NCBI RefSeq assembly: GCF_900117315.1
Contig: NZ_LT630337.1
Span: 635,965-699,964, forward strand
DNA from: Bacillus massilinigeriensis
Lineage (GTDB): Bacteria > Bacillota > Bacilli > Bacillales > Cytobacillaceae
DNA length: 64,000 bases
Direction: 5' to 3'
Part shown: one piece after another, positions 34,990-44,187 of the stretch
Position numbering within the stretch: position 1 is the stretch's first letter
How the letters are laid out: every line of letters starts with the position of its first letter
The notes under the pieces: model-generated
Database searches by the model: none
What the model was told of the DNA's origin: nothing
Seen by the model: only the letters and a program-made list of their open reading frames with translations
Made by a program: the position numbers and the translations under genes

Positions 34990-35028
34990 CGAACATTAAT
35001 TTTCTACTCTCTTTAGGAGGAATGTTCG
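34990..35028. promoter_or_regulatory. Inverted repeat upstream of the sugar cluster
   Basis: CGAACATT (34990-34997) and AATGTTCG (35021-35028) are perfect inverted copies 23 nt apart. They lie about 130 bp before the first cluster gene, in a region (34735-35157) with no gene. They could be an operator for the RpiR-type regulator encoded in the operon, or a leader hairpin. Confidence 0.4.
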
Positions 35029-35157
35029 TTAAGGAAAGGATTTAAAAGGATTTAGAAAAAATATTCCACCATATATAAAATTTTAGGAGGATTTTTTTAT
35101 TTAATGGTGAATATATTTATCTTGTGATTTGAAATTTCTAGAAGAGGTGTGCTGAAG

Positions 35158-35865
35158 ATGAATCAGATTCTAAATAGTATTAGAGGTCAGCTTATTGTCT
35201 CATGTCAGGCTTTAGAAAACGAGCCCCTCCATGGTGCTGATATTATGGCAAAAATGGCTATGGCAGCAGAAATGGGAGGAGCATGTGGCATCAGAGCAAA
35301 CGGAGTAGAGGATATTAAGGCTATCAAAGCAATAACCAAACTACCAATCATCGGAATAATTAAAAGAGAATATCCAAATAGTGAAATATACATTACCCCT
35401 ACCAATAAGGAAGTGGATGAGATTTGTACTCAAAACGTTGAGATCATTGCAGTGGATCTTACAAATAGAGTGAGACCAGATGGGAAATCAAATGAGGATT
35501 TCATTAGAAACATAAGGTTAAAATATCCGGAAGTTCTCATTATGGCTGATATATCCACCTACGAAGAGGGGATGGAAGCTTCAAGGTTAGGAGTGGACAT
35601 GATTTCAACCACTCTGTCAGGTTATACGACTTATAGTAATCAACTCCCTCATCCAGACTATGAACTTATTGAAAGACTTGTAAATGCTACATCCATACCC
35701 ATCATTGCAGAGGGGAAAGTGAATAACCCAGAAGAGGCAGTTAAATGCTTGGAAATCGGAGCATGGTCAGTGGTTGTAGGATCTGCTATTACAAGACCTC
35801 AATTGATTACAAAATCATTTTCAGAACGCATTAAATTATATGCTGGGATAGATATAACAGAATGA
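35158..35865 (+). CDS. nanE: N-acylglucosamine/ManNAc-6-phosphate 2-epimerase, NanE-type
   Basis: 235-aa TIM-barrel epimerase converting N-acetylmannosamine-6-phosphate to GlcNAc-6-phosphate. Visible are QLIVSCQALENEPLHG at the N terminus, GIRANGVEDI, the catalytic IIGIIKRE lysine and the phosphate-binding PIIAEGKVNNPEEA and AWSVVVGSAITRP loops. The ATG at 35158 has GAAGAGGTG at 8 nt spacing; the GTG at 35149 is inside that site. It leads the operon with a ROK kinase, the pairing of the sialic acid/ManNAc route. No nanA lyase is in the window. Confidence 0.9.
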   Translation: MNQILNSIRGQLIVSCQALENEPLHGADIMAKMAMAAEMGGACGIRANGVEDIKAIKAITKLPIIGIIKREYPNSEIYITPTNKEVDEICTQNVEIIAVDLTNRVRPDGKSNEDFIRNIRLKYPEVLIMADISTYEEGMEASRLGVDMISTTLSGYTTYSNQLPHPDYELIERLVNATSIPIIAEGKVNNPEEAVKCLEIGAWSVVVGSAITRPQLITKSFSERIKLYAGIDITE

Positions 35866-35884
35866 AGAAGGTGGGGGTGGGAGC

Positions 35885-36871
35885 ATGACATACAGTATTG
35901 GAGTAGATATAGGGGGTACAAAGATTGCAGCTGGAATTGTCAGTCGAAAGGGGGAAATCATTGAGAAAAAGATCATTTCTACTCCTCAAGGTGGTAAGAA
36001 TGAGGTCATTTCAGCTGTACTTTATTTGATTAAGACTTTATTAGACTATGGAAAAAATAATCATTTAGTAGAAATTAGCGGTATTGGAATAGGAACTGCT
36101 GGGCAAATCGATTTTGATAGGGGTTTAGTTCTTTCTGGAACGACAAACATTGCAGATTGGAATCATGTTCCACTAAGAAGGCTAATAGAGGATTATTTCC
36201 ATTATCCTGTATGGGTAGATAATGATGTCAATGTGGTTCTTCTTGCAGAAAATCAGCTTGGTTGTGCGATTGGTGTTAATGACGTTATTTGTTTGGCTCT
36301 TGGAACTGGTGTTGGAGGAAGCGTCATCTCTGGGGGCAATATGATACGTGGAAGGATGGGTGCAGCTGCGGAATTGGGCCATATTACCATTGATATGAAC
36401 GGACCTCAGTGCAATTGCGGATTTAATGGTTGTCTGGAAACGTATGCTTCTGGAACAGGAATTGCGAGAATGATGAAGGAAAAGCTTGTTGAGGAATCGG
36501 TAAATGATCCAATTGATATAGAAAAGGTTACGAGCCATGATGTGTTTAAGCAATACAAGGGTGGGGACCCAAAGGCAAAAGAAGTTGTAAATACTATGAT
36601 AAGGGCATTAACCTATGGAATCGTCAATTGTATACATACCTTCAACCCTTCATTAGTGATCCTTGGCGGTGGAGTTATGCAAGAGGGAGGCTGGATATTA
36701 CAGGCTGTCCAAGACAAAATATCAACCATTGGTCTTCGATCGATGATTGATCCAGTCAAAATCAGACGAGCTAGTCTCGGTGGGGATGCTGGCTTAATCG
36801 GTGCTGCCTACCAATCGTTTGTTTACAAAAATAATCAGAGCAAAGGGGAGGAGATTGAATGGAAAAATTAA
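35885..36871 (+). CDS. ROK-family sugar kinase (NanK/glucokinase-like)
   Basis: 328-aa kinase phosphorylating a hexose or N-acetylhexosamine. ATP-binding DIGGTKIAAGIV, substrate DNDVN, LGTGVGGSVI and the ROK zinc motif (ELGHITID, then CNCGFNGCLE: His plus three Cys) are all present. Between nanE and a dehydrogenase, N-acetylmannosamine kinase is the most natural guess, but ROK kinases cannot be assigned by eye. It overlaps the next gene by 13 nt. Confidence 0.88.
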   Translation: MTYSIGVDIGGTKIAAGIVSRKGEIIEKKIISTPQGGKNEVISAVLYLIKTLLDYGKNNHLVEISGIGIGTAGQIDFDRGLVLSGTTNIADWNHVPLRRLIEDYFHYPVWVDNDVNVVLLAENQLGCAIGVNDVICLALGTGVGGSVISGGNMIRGRMGAAAELGHITIDMNGPQCNCGFNGCLETYASGTGIARMMKEKLVEESVNDPIDIEKVTSHDVFKQYKGGDPKAKEVVNTMIRALTYGIVNCIHTFNPSLVILGGGVMQEGGWILQAVQDKISTIGLRSMIDPVKIRRASLGGDAGLIGAAYQSFVYKNNQSKGEEIEWKN

Positions 36872-37920
36872 AAGTGGGAGTAATAGGAGCAGGTTCTATT
36901 TCAACCTTACATCTAAATTCATATAAAAATAATTCAAGGGTAGTTCTTACAGCTATTTGTGATTTAAATGAAGAGAGAGCGAGAGAAAAGGCAGAAAGTT
37001 ATAATATTCCAAATGTGTATACCAACTATAAGGATTTGTTGGAGGATTCCGATGTAGATGCAATTAGTATTTGTACTTGGAATAATTCCCATGCAGAAAT
37101 AGCCATTGCTGCTCTTGATGCAGGGAAGAATGTTCTGGTAGAAAAACCTTTATGTAAAACGGTGGAGGAAGCAATGCAGGTTCAACGTGCAGTCAACCGA
37201 AACAATAAGGTACTTCAGGTCGGTTTTGTAAGAAGATATGCAGAAAATACTAGAACGCTCCAAAAATTTATTTCATCCGGAGAATTAGGGGAGATATATT
37301 ATGCAAAAGCCTCCTGCTTAAGAAGGCTGGGAAATCCTGGCGGGTGGTTTGCTGATATCGAGCGTTCGGGCGGTGGTCCACTAATCGATTTAGGAGTCCA
37401 TATTATTGATTTATGCTGGTATCTGATGGGGAAACCAAAGGTTAAATCGATAAGCGGGAATACCTATAATAAATTAGGCAATCGTGCCAATGTTCAAAAT
37501 CTATCCTTTTATCAAGCAGCAGATTATGATGCTTCGAAGAATTCCGTTGAAGATATGGCGAATGCTCTTATCCGCTTTGAAAATGGCGCGTCCCTATATG
37601 TGGATGTAAGTTTTACACTACATGCTAAGGAAAGTGAAAGAATTTCTGCCAAATTATATGGTGAAAAAGGTGGAGCAGAAATTGAACCAGAATTATTTAT
37701 TGTATCAGAAAAACATGATACGATTTTAAATATTACACCACAAGTAGATAACCTTTCCTTTGATTTTGTGAAAGGCTTTCAAAATGAGATTGATTATTTT
37801 GTAGGATGTTGTTTGGATGAAAAGAAAATTTTAAGTCCGGTAGAAGATGGCGTTGAAATGATGAAAATTCTATGCGGAATCTATGAATCAGCTGAAAATG
37901 GGAAGGAAATCTACTTTTAA
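36859..37920 (+). CDS. Gfo/Idh/MocA oxidoreductase, cluster member 1
   Basis: 353-aa NAD-dependent oxidoreductase. Rossmann GVIGAGSISTLHLNSY, the EKP motif (LVEKPLCKT) and the DLGVHIIDLCWYL catalytic Asp/His region are intact. The ATG follows GGGGAGG and overlaps the kinase gene, so it is co-translated with it. In Ruminococcus gnavus and E. coli, Gfo/Idh proteins next to nan genes (NanOx, YjhC) convert 2,7-anhydro-sialic acid; that is one possible role. Its closest relative in the window is the protein at 45010 (shared GGWF and GGGPL segments). Confidence 0.88.
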   Translation: MEKLKVGVIGAGSISTLHLNSYKNNSRVVLTAICDLNEERAREKAESYNIPNVYTNYKDLLEDSDVDAISICTWNNSHAEIAIAALDAGKNVLVEKPLCKTVEEAMQVQRAVNRNNKVLQVGFVRRYAENTRTLQKFISSGELGEIYYAKASCLRRLGNPGGWFADIERSGGGPLIDLGVHIIDLCWYLMGKPKVKSISGNTYNKLGNRANVQNLSFYQAADYDASKNSVEDMANALIRFENGASLYVDVSFTLHAKESERISAKLYGEKGGAEIEPELFIVSEKHDTILNITPQVDNLSFDFVKGFQNEIDYFVGCCLDEKKILSPVEDGVEMMKILCGIYESAENGKEIYF

Positions 37921-37960
37921 TAAATAAGGTAAGCAACTGAAATTTTAGGGGGATACAGTA

Positions 37961-38821
37961 ATGAATCAAACGGATCAGCACATTAATACATTAGTTATGT
38001 TAAAAAGCATTTATCCCTCCTTATCAAAAACGGAACAAAAAGTGGCAGATTATGTTTTGGAAAATCCCGAAGAAACGATTTATTCTTCGGTAACTCTGCT
38101 TGCAGAAAAATCACAGGTTGGAGAAACGAGTGTTATACGATTCTGCAGAAAGCTAGGCTTTAAAGGGTTCCAAGATTTTAAATTGGCTATAGCACAGGAC
38201 TTAGTCAATCCATCAGAACAGGTTCATGGGCAAATAAATGATAATGATTCTGCAGAAACCATTTGCCAGAAAATTACGTCCCATAATATAGCAGCTCTTA
38301 ATAATACAATGAGCCTTCTTTCTCAACAAGAGCTAGAGAAGGCTGTAGAGGTTTTTTCGAAAGCGAATCGAATTCTATTTTTCGGTATTGGTTCTTCTGG
38401 AATAACAGCAAATGACGCGAAATATCGCTTTATGAGACTTGGCTTCCATGCTGATTTTGCAACAGATTCTCACCTGATTGCTATGTATGCCTCCCTAGTT
38501 AAAAAGGGGGATGTTGTGGTAGGCATTTCTTCATCAGGAAGTACAAAGGATTTGATTGAAGGAATCAAGCTATCAAAGGAAAATGGTGCGCACATTATTG
38601 TCCTAACTAATCATGCAAAATCTCCGATAACCAACTATGCGGATACATTGCTTTTAGCTGCATCGAAGGAGACCCCATTCCACGGAGGGGCTTTTGCTTC
38701 AAAAATAGCACAAATTCATGTTTTAGATTTGCTTTCTACTCTAATTGCAATGAATCAAAAGGAACAATCAGCCACTGCAATTGAGAAGACAGCTAAATCA
38801 GTTGTTGATAAACTCTATTAA
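37961..38821 (+). CDS. RpiR/MurR-family transcriptional regulator
   Basis: 286-aa regulator with an N-terminal HTH (LAEKSQVGETSVIRFCRKLGFKGFQDFK, about 45-75) and a C-terminal SIS domain (FFGIGSSGITANDAKYRF, VGISSSGSTKDLIEG) that binds a phosphosugar. It should sense an intermediate such as ManNAc-6-P or GlcNAc-6-P and control this operon. It lies 40 nt after the dehydrogenase gene with its own AGGGGG site. An inverted repeat at 34990-35028 is a candidate operator. Confidence 0.9.
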   Translation: MNQTDQHINTLVMLKSIYPSLSKTEQKVADYVLENPEETIYSSVTLLAEKSQVGETSVIRFCRKLGFKGFQDFKLAIAQDLVNPSEQVHGQINDNDSAETICQKITSHNIAALNNTMSLLSQQELEKAVEVFSKANRILFFGIGSSGITANDAKYRFMRLGFHADFATDSHLIAMYASLVKKGDVVVGISSSGSTKDLIEGIKLSKENGAHIIVLTNHAKSPITNYADTLLLAASKETPFHGGAFASKIAQIHVLDLLSTLIAMNQKEQSATAIEKTAKSVVDKLY

Positions 38822-38845
38822 TGCTAAAGGAAGGGCGAGGTTTTT

Positions 38846-40639
38846 ATGAAAAAAGAACGTATTTTGAAAATAAAACTTCGTCCATTTAGCGTTAAAGCTA
38901 AGCTCATCGCTTATACGATGCTTATTCTATTACCCGTAATTATTTTTTGCCTAATTTATCAGCATGAGGCAGAAAGAATATTAAAAGAAAAGGCGGGCAA
39001 ACAAATTGTTGAAACAGTTGGTCTTTCTACTCTGTGGCTTGATGAAGTAATCAGTGGGGCAGTACGTATTTCGGCTGCAGCAGGCTCTGATCGCTTGATT
39101 AATCAGTATATATTAAATCAGCAAGGAAACCTGCCAGAATATGAAGATATCATTTATACTCGCGAGGCCTCCGAGAGATTAATGGAAATCCTAAATACCG
39201 AAACAAGGGTATCCTCCATTTGGATTTACCTTCCGGATCAAGGAAAAGTCCTTTCTACTGAATACGGATATTACGAGGTACCAAATAAACAAGCGCTCCA
39301 GTGGATGAATGAAAATGCATTGAAAGGAAAGATGCAAGGATGGATTTATCCAAAGAAGAGCACACTTCAGGCAAAAAATTTCATCGATTTAACAGGTTTT
39401 CAAGGTTCCCCTACTAATGTCACCTTTGTACGTATCTTCCCCGGTGTTGGAACTGAAGAGTCCCCAGTCATCATAGGAACAACCTATCATAAATTCATTG
39501 TGGAAGCTTTATTAAAGGAGGTTTCCAATAAAACAAAGTCATCTGTTTTTTTATATGATCAATCCAATGAGCTAGTCAATCACATTGGAGAGTATGATGA
39601 CCCTATTTTAACAAAGCTTGAATCAAAGAATGGATCTTATACAGTCCATAATAGAGATTTAATTACCTTTTCAACATCAGAATTGACAGGCTGGAAAATT
39701 GTTGCAAGCGCTCCTTTAAAAAACTATATGGGCGGACTAGCCTTACTTAATACTCTCATTTATTCCTTTATAGCGGTTGTAATGATATTTTCTATCTATA
39801 GTGCGATTGCCCTTACGAATGGATTCCACCGTCCACTTACTCAGCTATTGCAAGGTTTTAAAAGAATTGAAGAGGGCGATTTATCTGCGAGGGTACAATA
39901 TAATCGAAAGGATGAATTTGAAGTCGTTGCAGATGGCTTTAACCAAATGGCAGCTACTCAAGAACATCTAATAAAAACGGTCTATGAGGAACAAATAGCG
40001 AAACAGGAAGCAGAATTGAACTACTTAACCTCTCAGATTAACCCTCATTTCCTCTACAATACATTAGGTGCACTCTACTCCATGGCAAAAAGAGTTGAAC
40101 CTAACTTAGCGAAAGCAATAATCTCAATGTCTCGTTTTTTTCGATACAGTCTGACAGATGGACAGGATGAAATTACGGTTGATGAAGCGGTAAAAAACAT
40201 CACATATTATATTGATTTACTTAATATTAGAAACCCGGATAAGTATACATTAGATGTATTTATAGAATCTGAAGCAGCTACAAGTATAATACCAAAACTA
40301 ATCCTACAGCCTATTGTTGAAAATGCCGTAAAGCATGGAATTGAAAAAACGAGCAGAAAAGGTGTCATTACCATAACTGTAACCCTTTTATCAAAGGATC
40401 TACTAATCTCGATAACTGATAATGGAATAGGAATGTCGGAGAGTGAGTTAAACAGAATAAAGGAAAGGCTGAAAGGCAAATCAGAAAGAAATCAAAAATA
40501 TATAAGTGATGGATCGAATTATGCTTTAGTAAATATATATAAAAGGTTACAGCTAAAGTATGGAGACGATTTTCAATTTACTATTGCCAGTATAGAAGAT
40601 ATTGGAACCACGGTTACATATAGGATAAAAGGAGGTTGA
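38846..40639 (+). CDS. Two-component sensor histidine kinase, YesM/LytS-like
   Basis: 597-aa membrane kinase. One helix at about 17-37, an extracytoplasmic Cache-like sensor to about 295, a second helix at about 300-325, HAMP (about 328-380), then the His_kinase domain with QINPHFLYNTLGALYSM containing the phospho-acceptor His, N box LILQPIVENAVKHG and G box ITDNGIGMSE. Such kinases pair with AraC-type response regulators next to sugar ABC systems. Four nucleotides separate its stop from the regulator ATG. Confidence 0.93.
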   Translation: MKKERILKIKLRPFSVKAKLIAYTMLILLPVIIFCLIYQHEAERILKEKAGKQIVETVGLSTLWLDEVISGAVRISAAAGSDRLINQYILNQQGNLPEYEDIIYTREASERLMEILNTETRVSSIWIYLPDQGKVLSTEYGYYEVPNKQALQWMNENALKGKMQGWIYPKKSTLQAKNFIDLTGFQGSPTNVTFVRIFPGVGTEESPVIIGTTYHKFIVEALLKEVSNKTKSSVFLYDQSNELVNHIGEYDDPILTKLESKNGSYTVHNRDLITFSTSELTGWKIVASAPLKNYMGGLALLNTLIYSFIAVVMIFSIYSAIALTNGFHRPLTQLLQGFKRIEEGDLSARVQYNRKDEFEVVADGFNQMAATQEHLIKTVYEEQIAKQEAELNYLTSQINPHFLYNTLGALYSMAKRVEPNLAKAIISMSRFFRYSLTDGQDEITVDEAVKNITYYIDLLNIRNPDKYTLDVFIESEAATSIIPKLILQPIVENAVKHGIEKTSRKGVITITVTLLSKDLLISITDNGIGMSESELNRIKERLKGKSERNQKYISDGSNYALVNIYKRLQLKYGDDFQFTIASIEDIGTTVTYRIKGG

Positions 40640-40643
40640 TGGA

Positions 40644-41381
40644 ATGAAAATACTAATCGCTGATGATGAACAATATATACGATCCTCATTAACAGAAGAT
40701 ATAGATTGGAGTTCATATGGCTTCCAAATTATCGGGGTGGCTTCAACAGGAAGGGAAGCCTTCGAGATGATCCAACAAAGAAAGCCAGATATCTTATTAA
40801 GTGATATCCTCATGCCAGATTTAACAGGGATTGAGTTGTTAAAGGAATTAAGAAATGATGGTTACCAAATCCCTGTTGTCTTTTTATCAGGGTGGAGTAA
40901 TTTTGAATATGCTAGAGAAGCGTTAAAATTTGGAGCAACCAATTATTTGCTGAAGCCGTGTCCTGATGAGGAAATTATTGAGGCTTTGCTAGAAATAAAG
41001 CAACAAAAACAAAATCAAGAAAGTAATTTATTTGAGGATAAGGTCGAAATCCATTCGAATAAACATGCCATCAAATTAGCATGTGAGTATATTCATGAAG
41101 ATTTAGGAAATGGCAGTACATTGACGCTGATTGCAGAAAAAATAAACATGAATCCATCTGCATTCAGTAGGCTTTTTCATCAGGAGATGGGTTGCTCCTT
41201 TAAAAGGTATGTGACAACCGCAAGGATTAACAGAGCAAAAAGATTGCTCCTAGAAAGCAATATGAAGATACAGGATTTAGCCGAACATCTTGGTTATGTA
41301 AGCACAAGCCATTTCGTACAAGTATTTAGCAAGTATACAGGCCTAACACCCGGGAAGTTCAGGGAGAGTAATATTAGCTGA
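40644..41381 (+). CDS. AraC-type response regulator, YesN-like (short form)
   Basis: 245-aa DNA-binding response regulator. Receiver domain with phospho-acceptor Asp54 (LLSDILMPDL) and switch Lys in YLLKPC, then a C-terminal AraC double HTH (LTLIAEKINMNPSAFSRLF, IQDLAEHLGYVSTSHFVQVFSKYTGLTPGKFR). YesN-type regulators are usually over 350 aa; the linker domain is missing here. It probably activates the downstream units through the repeated box at 41390, 44039 and 46074. Confidence 0.93.
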   Translation: MKILIADDEQYIRSSLTEDIDWSSYGFQIIGVASTGREAFEMIQQRKPDILLSDILMPDLTGIELLKELRNDGYQIPVVFLSGWSNFEYAREALKFGATNYLLKPCPDEEIIEALLEIKQQKQNQESNLFEDKVEIHSNKHAIKLACEYIHEDLGNGSTLTLIAEKINMNPSAFSRLFHQEMGCSFKRYVTTARINRAKRLLLESNMKIQDLAEHLGYVSTSHFVQVFSKYTGLTPGKFRESNIS

Positions 41382-41389
41382 TACGATTT

Positions 41390-41453
41390 GCAAAAAACTA
41401 GATATAAATATCAAACAAGCGATATTCGCTTGAAAAAGTCCCCTAAGTATAAT
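41390..41453 (+). promoter_or_regulatory. Cluster promoter box, copy A
   Basis: GCAAAAAACTAGATATAAA starts at 41390, CGATAT follows 30 nt from the box start, and TATAAT (41448-41453) lies 28 nt further. Copies B and C have exactly the same spacings. The -35 position (TTCGCT) is poor, as expected for an activated promoter. It precedes the secreted DUF4855 gene. Confidence 0.75.
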
Positions 41454-41459
41454 GGAGAG

Positions 41460-41473
41460 TGAAAGGGTTTTCA
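41460..41473 (+). promoter_or_regulatory. cre-like CcpA site, one mismatch
   Basis: TGAAAGGGTTTTCA differs from the cre consensus TGWAARCGYTWNCW only at the central C. It starts 12 nt after the first base of the -10 of box A, about at the expected transcription start, suiting carbon catabolite repression. Confidence 0.55.
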
Positions 41474-41526
41474 GACTAAGAGGAGAGAAAACTCCTTTCA
41501 AACAAAATTCTATTAGGGGGAAATTA

Positions 41527-43977
41527 ATGAAAAATTATAAGGCTAACAAACTCTTAAGGACAGGTTTAATCTCTGTTTTAAGCTTAGGAATTCTATCTTC
41601 TAACGTAAATGCATATACACTAAAAAAACCTACAGAAGAAACCCTCAGTAATATTGCTTTACATAAACCCTACCAGGTTTTTCAGGAAATGTATGATAAA
41701 CAGCTCATGAGCTATGAGACCAGAACAGATGGTGATAACGGAAACCAATATGAATTAACCGATGGCAAAATAGCAGAGTCAAAGGTGGACGGCAATTATT
41801 TTTTAAATCCGAACTGGGTAGGGTATTCACGTCAAGTGGCTCGATCTATTGTCATTGACCTTGAAGAATCCAAGTTTATTCGCAGTATCACTAGTGGTTT
41901 TCTTCAAGAGAGGGCAGCAGCCGTAGATATGCCAAGGTATGTAAATTACTATCTATCTGATAATGGTGAGGATTGGTATATAGCGGATCAGTTTCAACCT
42001 CAAAATTCAAAAACGCATGAAGCAATTAGGGAAGAAGTAATCTCTGATTCTATAAATGTTAGTGCAAGATATGTAAAGATTGAATTTGAGGTTGGAATGT
42101 TCTCATTCTTGGATGAAATTACAATCAATGGAAGAGACGTAGATGCAAAGGACAAAAAGGTTAAAACACTCAAGAAAGTAAAGCCAAAAAAGGACGCCCC
42201 TTTACCCGATAAAAAGGATACAAATGGTGTAAAGGATATGTATTTGGCATTTTTATATCCTGACCATACAGGAAATGGCCCATTAGGAACATGGAGGAAG
42301 GAAGACTTTAAACATGTCGTCTCTCACGTTGATGAAAGCGGGAATCAAACAGATTGGTTGTTTGATACAGTATTATTTCAAAATGGAGGAGATCCTTTTA
42401 AGGACTATAAGGACAAAGCCCTTTGGAGCCAATCTATTAATAAATTATTTACTCAAGATGTTAATTTAGATGCACTGGATCAATCAACGGGAGAAACAAA
42501 AGTCGAGTTGAATGACAAAAAGCATAAAACAAAAGTGGTTGTTGCCATTCCTTATCCTTCGTTGCAGTCCACAGATTGGGGAACAATTGATGGGAAAAAA
42601 TTGAACTTTAGCATTAATCAGCCTGGTGGAGAGGAAGCCTCTTTTGCTGACAGAAAGGCTGCGGTTCAATGGTATATTGACGAGGTAGAAAAGCAATTTA
42701 AAGAAAAAGACTATAAAAATATTGAATTAGCCGGATTCTATTGGATTCATGAAGAGATAGGTTTTGGGACGATTTACGAGGAAGCATTATTAAAGCATAC
42801 CTCAAAAATCATACATGATAAGGATTACCGATTTTTCTGGATCCCATTTTTCCAAGCAAATGGCTCTACTATTTGGAAGGAGCTCGGATTTGATGCGGTA
42901 ATGATGCAGCCAAACTATTATTTCCAATCTTATTTTGGACCTAATGTAGACAAAGGCGGAGAAGTAGACCTAAGTCGGTTAAACTCAACTATCCAAACAG
43001 CCAAACGATTTGGGATGGGTGTTGAGGTAGAAGGTGACTACCATATGCTTTGGGATGGTTGGGGAACGGATTATGACGGTCAGCTCTATCATAGTGATTA
43101 TGCCATGAGGAAATATTATGCTTACTTAAACGAGATTCATAGAGCTAAGCTCGATGAAACCATTGTAGGTTATTATCTCGGAGCACGTACAGTGATAAAG
43201 CAAATTGTGGATGATCCGGTCGTTCGTAAAACTTATGATCAAACCTACCGTTTTATTAAAGATATCTATGATATGCAAGAGCTATCCAACGAAAGCTACC
43301 CACCACCTTCAGGAGATACTTGGAGTAACCCAACACTCCTGGAAGCAAAGGAGGGAGATGTTTACACAACATCAAAAGCTCTAGCTAAGGATCAGTGGTT
43401 TAAGTTCCCAATAAAGGCAGGGGAAGATTGGATGGTAACCTTAACCCCTTTAGAAGGATCCTCTTTTGGGATGGAATCAAGATTATGGGCTGTGTCTCAA
43501 ACTCCACACAGTGGATTTTCATATGGGAAGGAATCTGAGGTTCAATCATTAATCGTGAGTAATCCTATATCTGAGGACAATTATGGAATGATTAGGGTAT
43601 TAGCGAAAAATGGAGTTTCTGGCAAGTATAAAATATCACTTTCTAAGCCTATTGAGGATGGAAAGACGATGAAAAATAGTATTGAGCTTGACAATGGAGG
43701 ATCCCTAACAGGAGTGGCCTCCCAAGAAAACCAAGAGATTTGGTACAGGGTATCAGGAAAGAAAGAGTATCATCTAGTTTTAAATCCAGATACCACGGAG
43801 GATGCAGATATCGAATTATACTATGATATGAATAGCGGCGTTCCTCAAGCTGCTTCAAGAAAATCAGGAAAAGAGCCAGAACTGATAAATTATGTAAATC
43901 CTTATGCACCAAGTTTTGTATATTATATAAAGGTTAAAGCTAAAACACCTGGCACCTTTACGATTACAAATCAATAA
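41527..43977 (+). CDS. Secreted F5/8C-like and DUF4855 protein
   Basis: 816-aa exported protein. A signal peptide (about 1-29, ending NVNA) precedes an F5/8-type-C/carbohydrate-binding-like domain (about 42-205, SIVIDLEESKFIRSITSGFL, VNYYLSDNGEDWYIA). A Lys-rich linker leads to a DUF4855 domain (about 235-595, MYLAFLYPDHTGNGP, GFYWIHEEIGFG, MMQPNYYF), which looks like a TIM-barrel glycoside-hydrolase-like fold with conserved Glu/Asp. The C-terminal 200 residues are beta-rich PPC-like. The ATG at 41527 follows AGGGGG. It may bind or cleave the cluster's polymer outside the cell. Confidence 0.8.
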   Translation: MKNYKANKLLRTGLISVLSLGILSSNVNAYTLKKPTEETLSNIALHKPYQVFQEMYDKQLMSYETRTDGDNGNQYELTDGKIAESKVDGNYFLNPNWVGYSRQVARSIVIDLEESKFIRSITSGFLQERAAAVDMPRYVNYYLSDNGEDWYIADQFQPQNSKTHEAIREEVISDSINVSARYVKIEFEVGMFSFLDEITINGRDVDAKDKKVKTLKKVKPKKDAPLPDKKDTNGVKDMYLAFLYPDHTGNGPLGTWRKEDFKHVVSHVDESGNQTDWLFDTVLFQNGGDPFKDYKDKALWSQSINKLFTQDVNLDALDQSTGETKVELNDKKHKTKVVVAIPYPSLQSTDWGTIDGKKLNFSINQPGGEEASFADRKAAVQWYIDEVEKQFKEKDYKNIELAGFYWIHEEIGFGTIYEEALLKHTSKIIHDKDYRFFWIPFFQANGSTIWKELGFDAVMMQPNYYFQSYFGPNVDKGGEVDLSRLNSTIQTAKRFGMGVEVEGDYHMLWDGWGTDYDGQLYHSDYAMRKYYAYLNEIHRAKLDETIVGYYLGARTVIKQIVDDPVVRKTYDQTYRFIKDIYDMQELSNESYPPPSGDTWSNPTLLEAKEGDVYTTSKALAKDQWFKFPIKAGEDWMVTLTPLEGSSFGMESRLWAVSQTPHSGFSYGKESEVQSLIVSNPISEDNYGMIRVLAKNGVSGKYKISLSKPIEDGKTMKNSIELDNGGSLTGVASQENQEIWYRVSGKKEYHLVLNPDTTEDADIELYYDMNSGVPQAASRKSGKEPELINYVNPYAPSFVYYIKVKAKTPGTFTITNQ

Positions 43978-43986
43978 AGTTATTAA

Positions 43987-44023
43987 AATACCAGCTTAAG
44001 GATTAGTGAGCTGGTATTTTTTT
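43987..44023 (+). terminator. Terminator of the DUF4855 gene
   Basis: A 10-bp stem (43987-43996 with 44009-44018) with a 12-nt loop is followed by T residues. It makes the gene a separate unit. Confidence 0.88.
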
Positions 44024-44038
44024 CTGTCCAACAAACCT

Positions 44039-44102
44039 GCAAAAAATTAGATATAAAAGTCAACTACCCGATATATATTCCCCTTTTTTCAAATAGTAAA
44101 CT
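44039..44102 (+). promoter_or_regulatory. Cluster promoter box, copy B
   Basis: GCAAAAAATTAGATATAAA at 44039, CGATAT 30 nt from its start, and TAAACT (44097-44102) 28 nt further, matching copies A and C. It precedes the metallo-beta-lactamase-fold gene. Confidence 0.72.
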
Positions 44103-44187
44103 GAAATGGGATATTCCAAAAATAAGAAATTAGGTATTAATGTTGATTCATAATTAAACCGATTTTTTTATATAGGGAGGTACAGTT

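Noticed and set aside
44100-44116. cre-like site at promoter box B
   Set aside because: The sequence TGAAATGGGATATTCC departs from the cre consensus at several positions, unlike the sites at boxes A and C.
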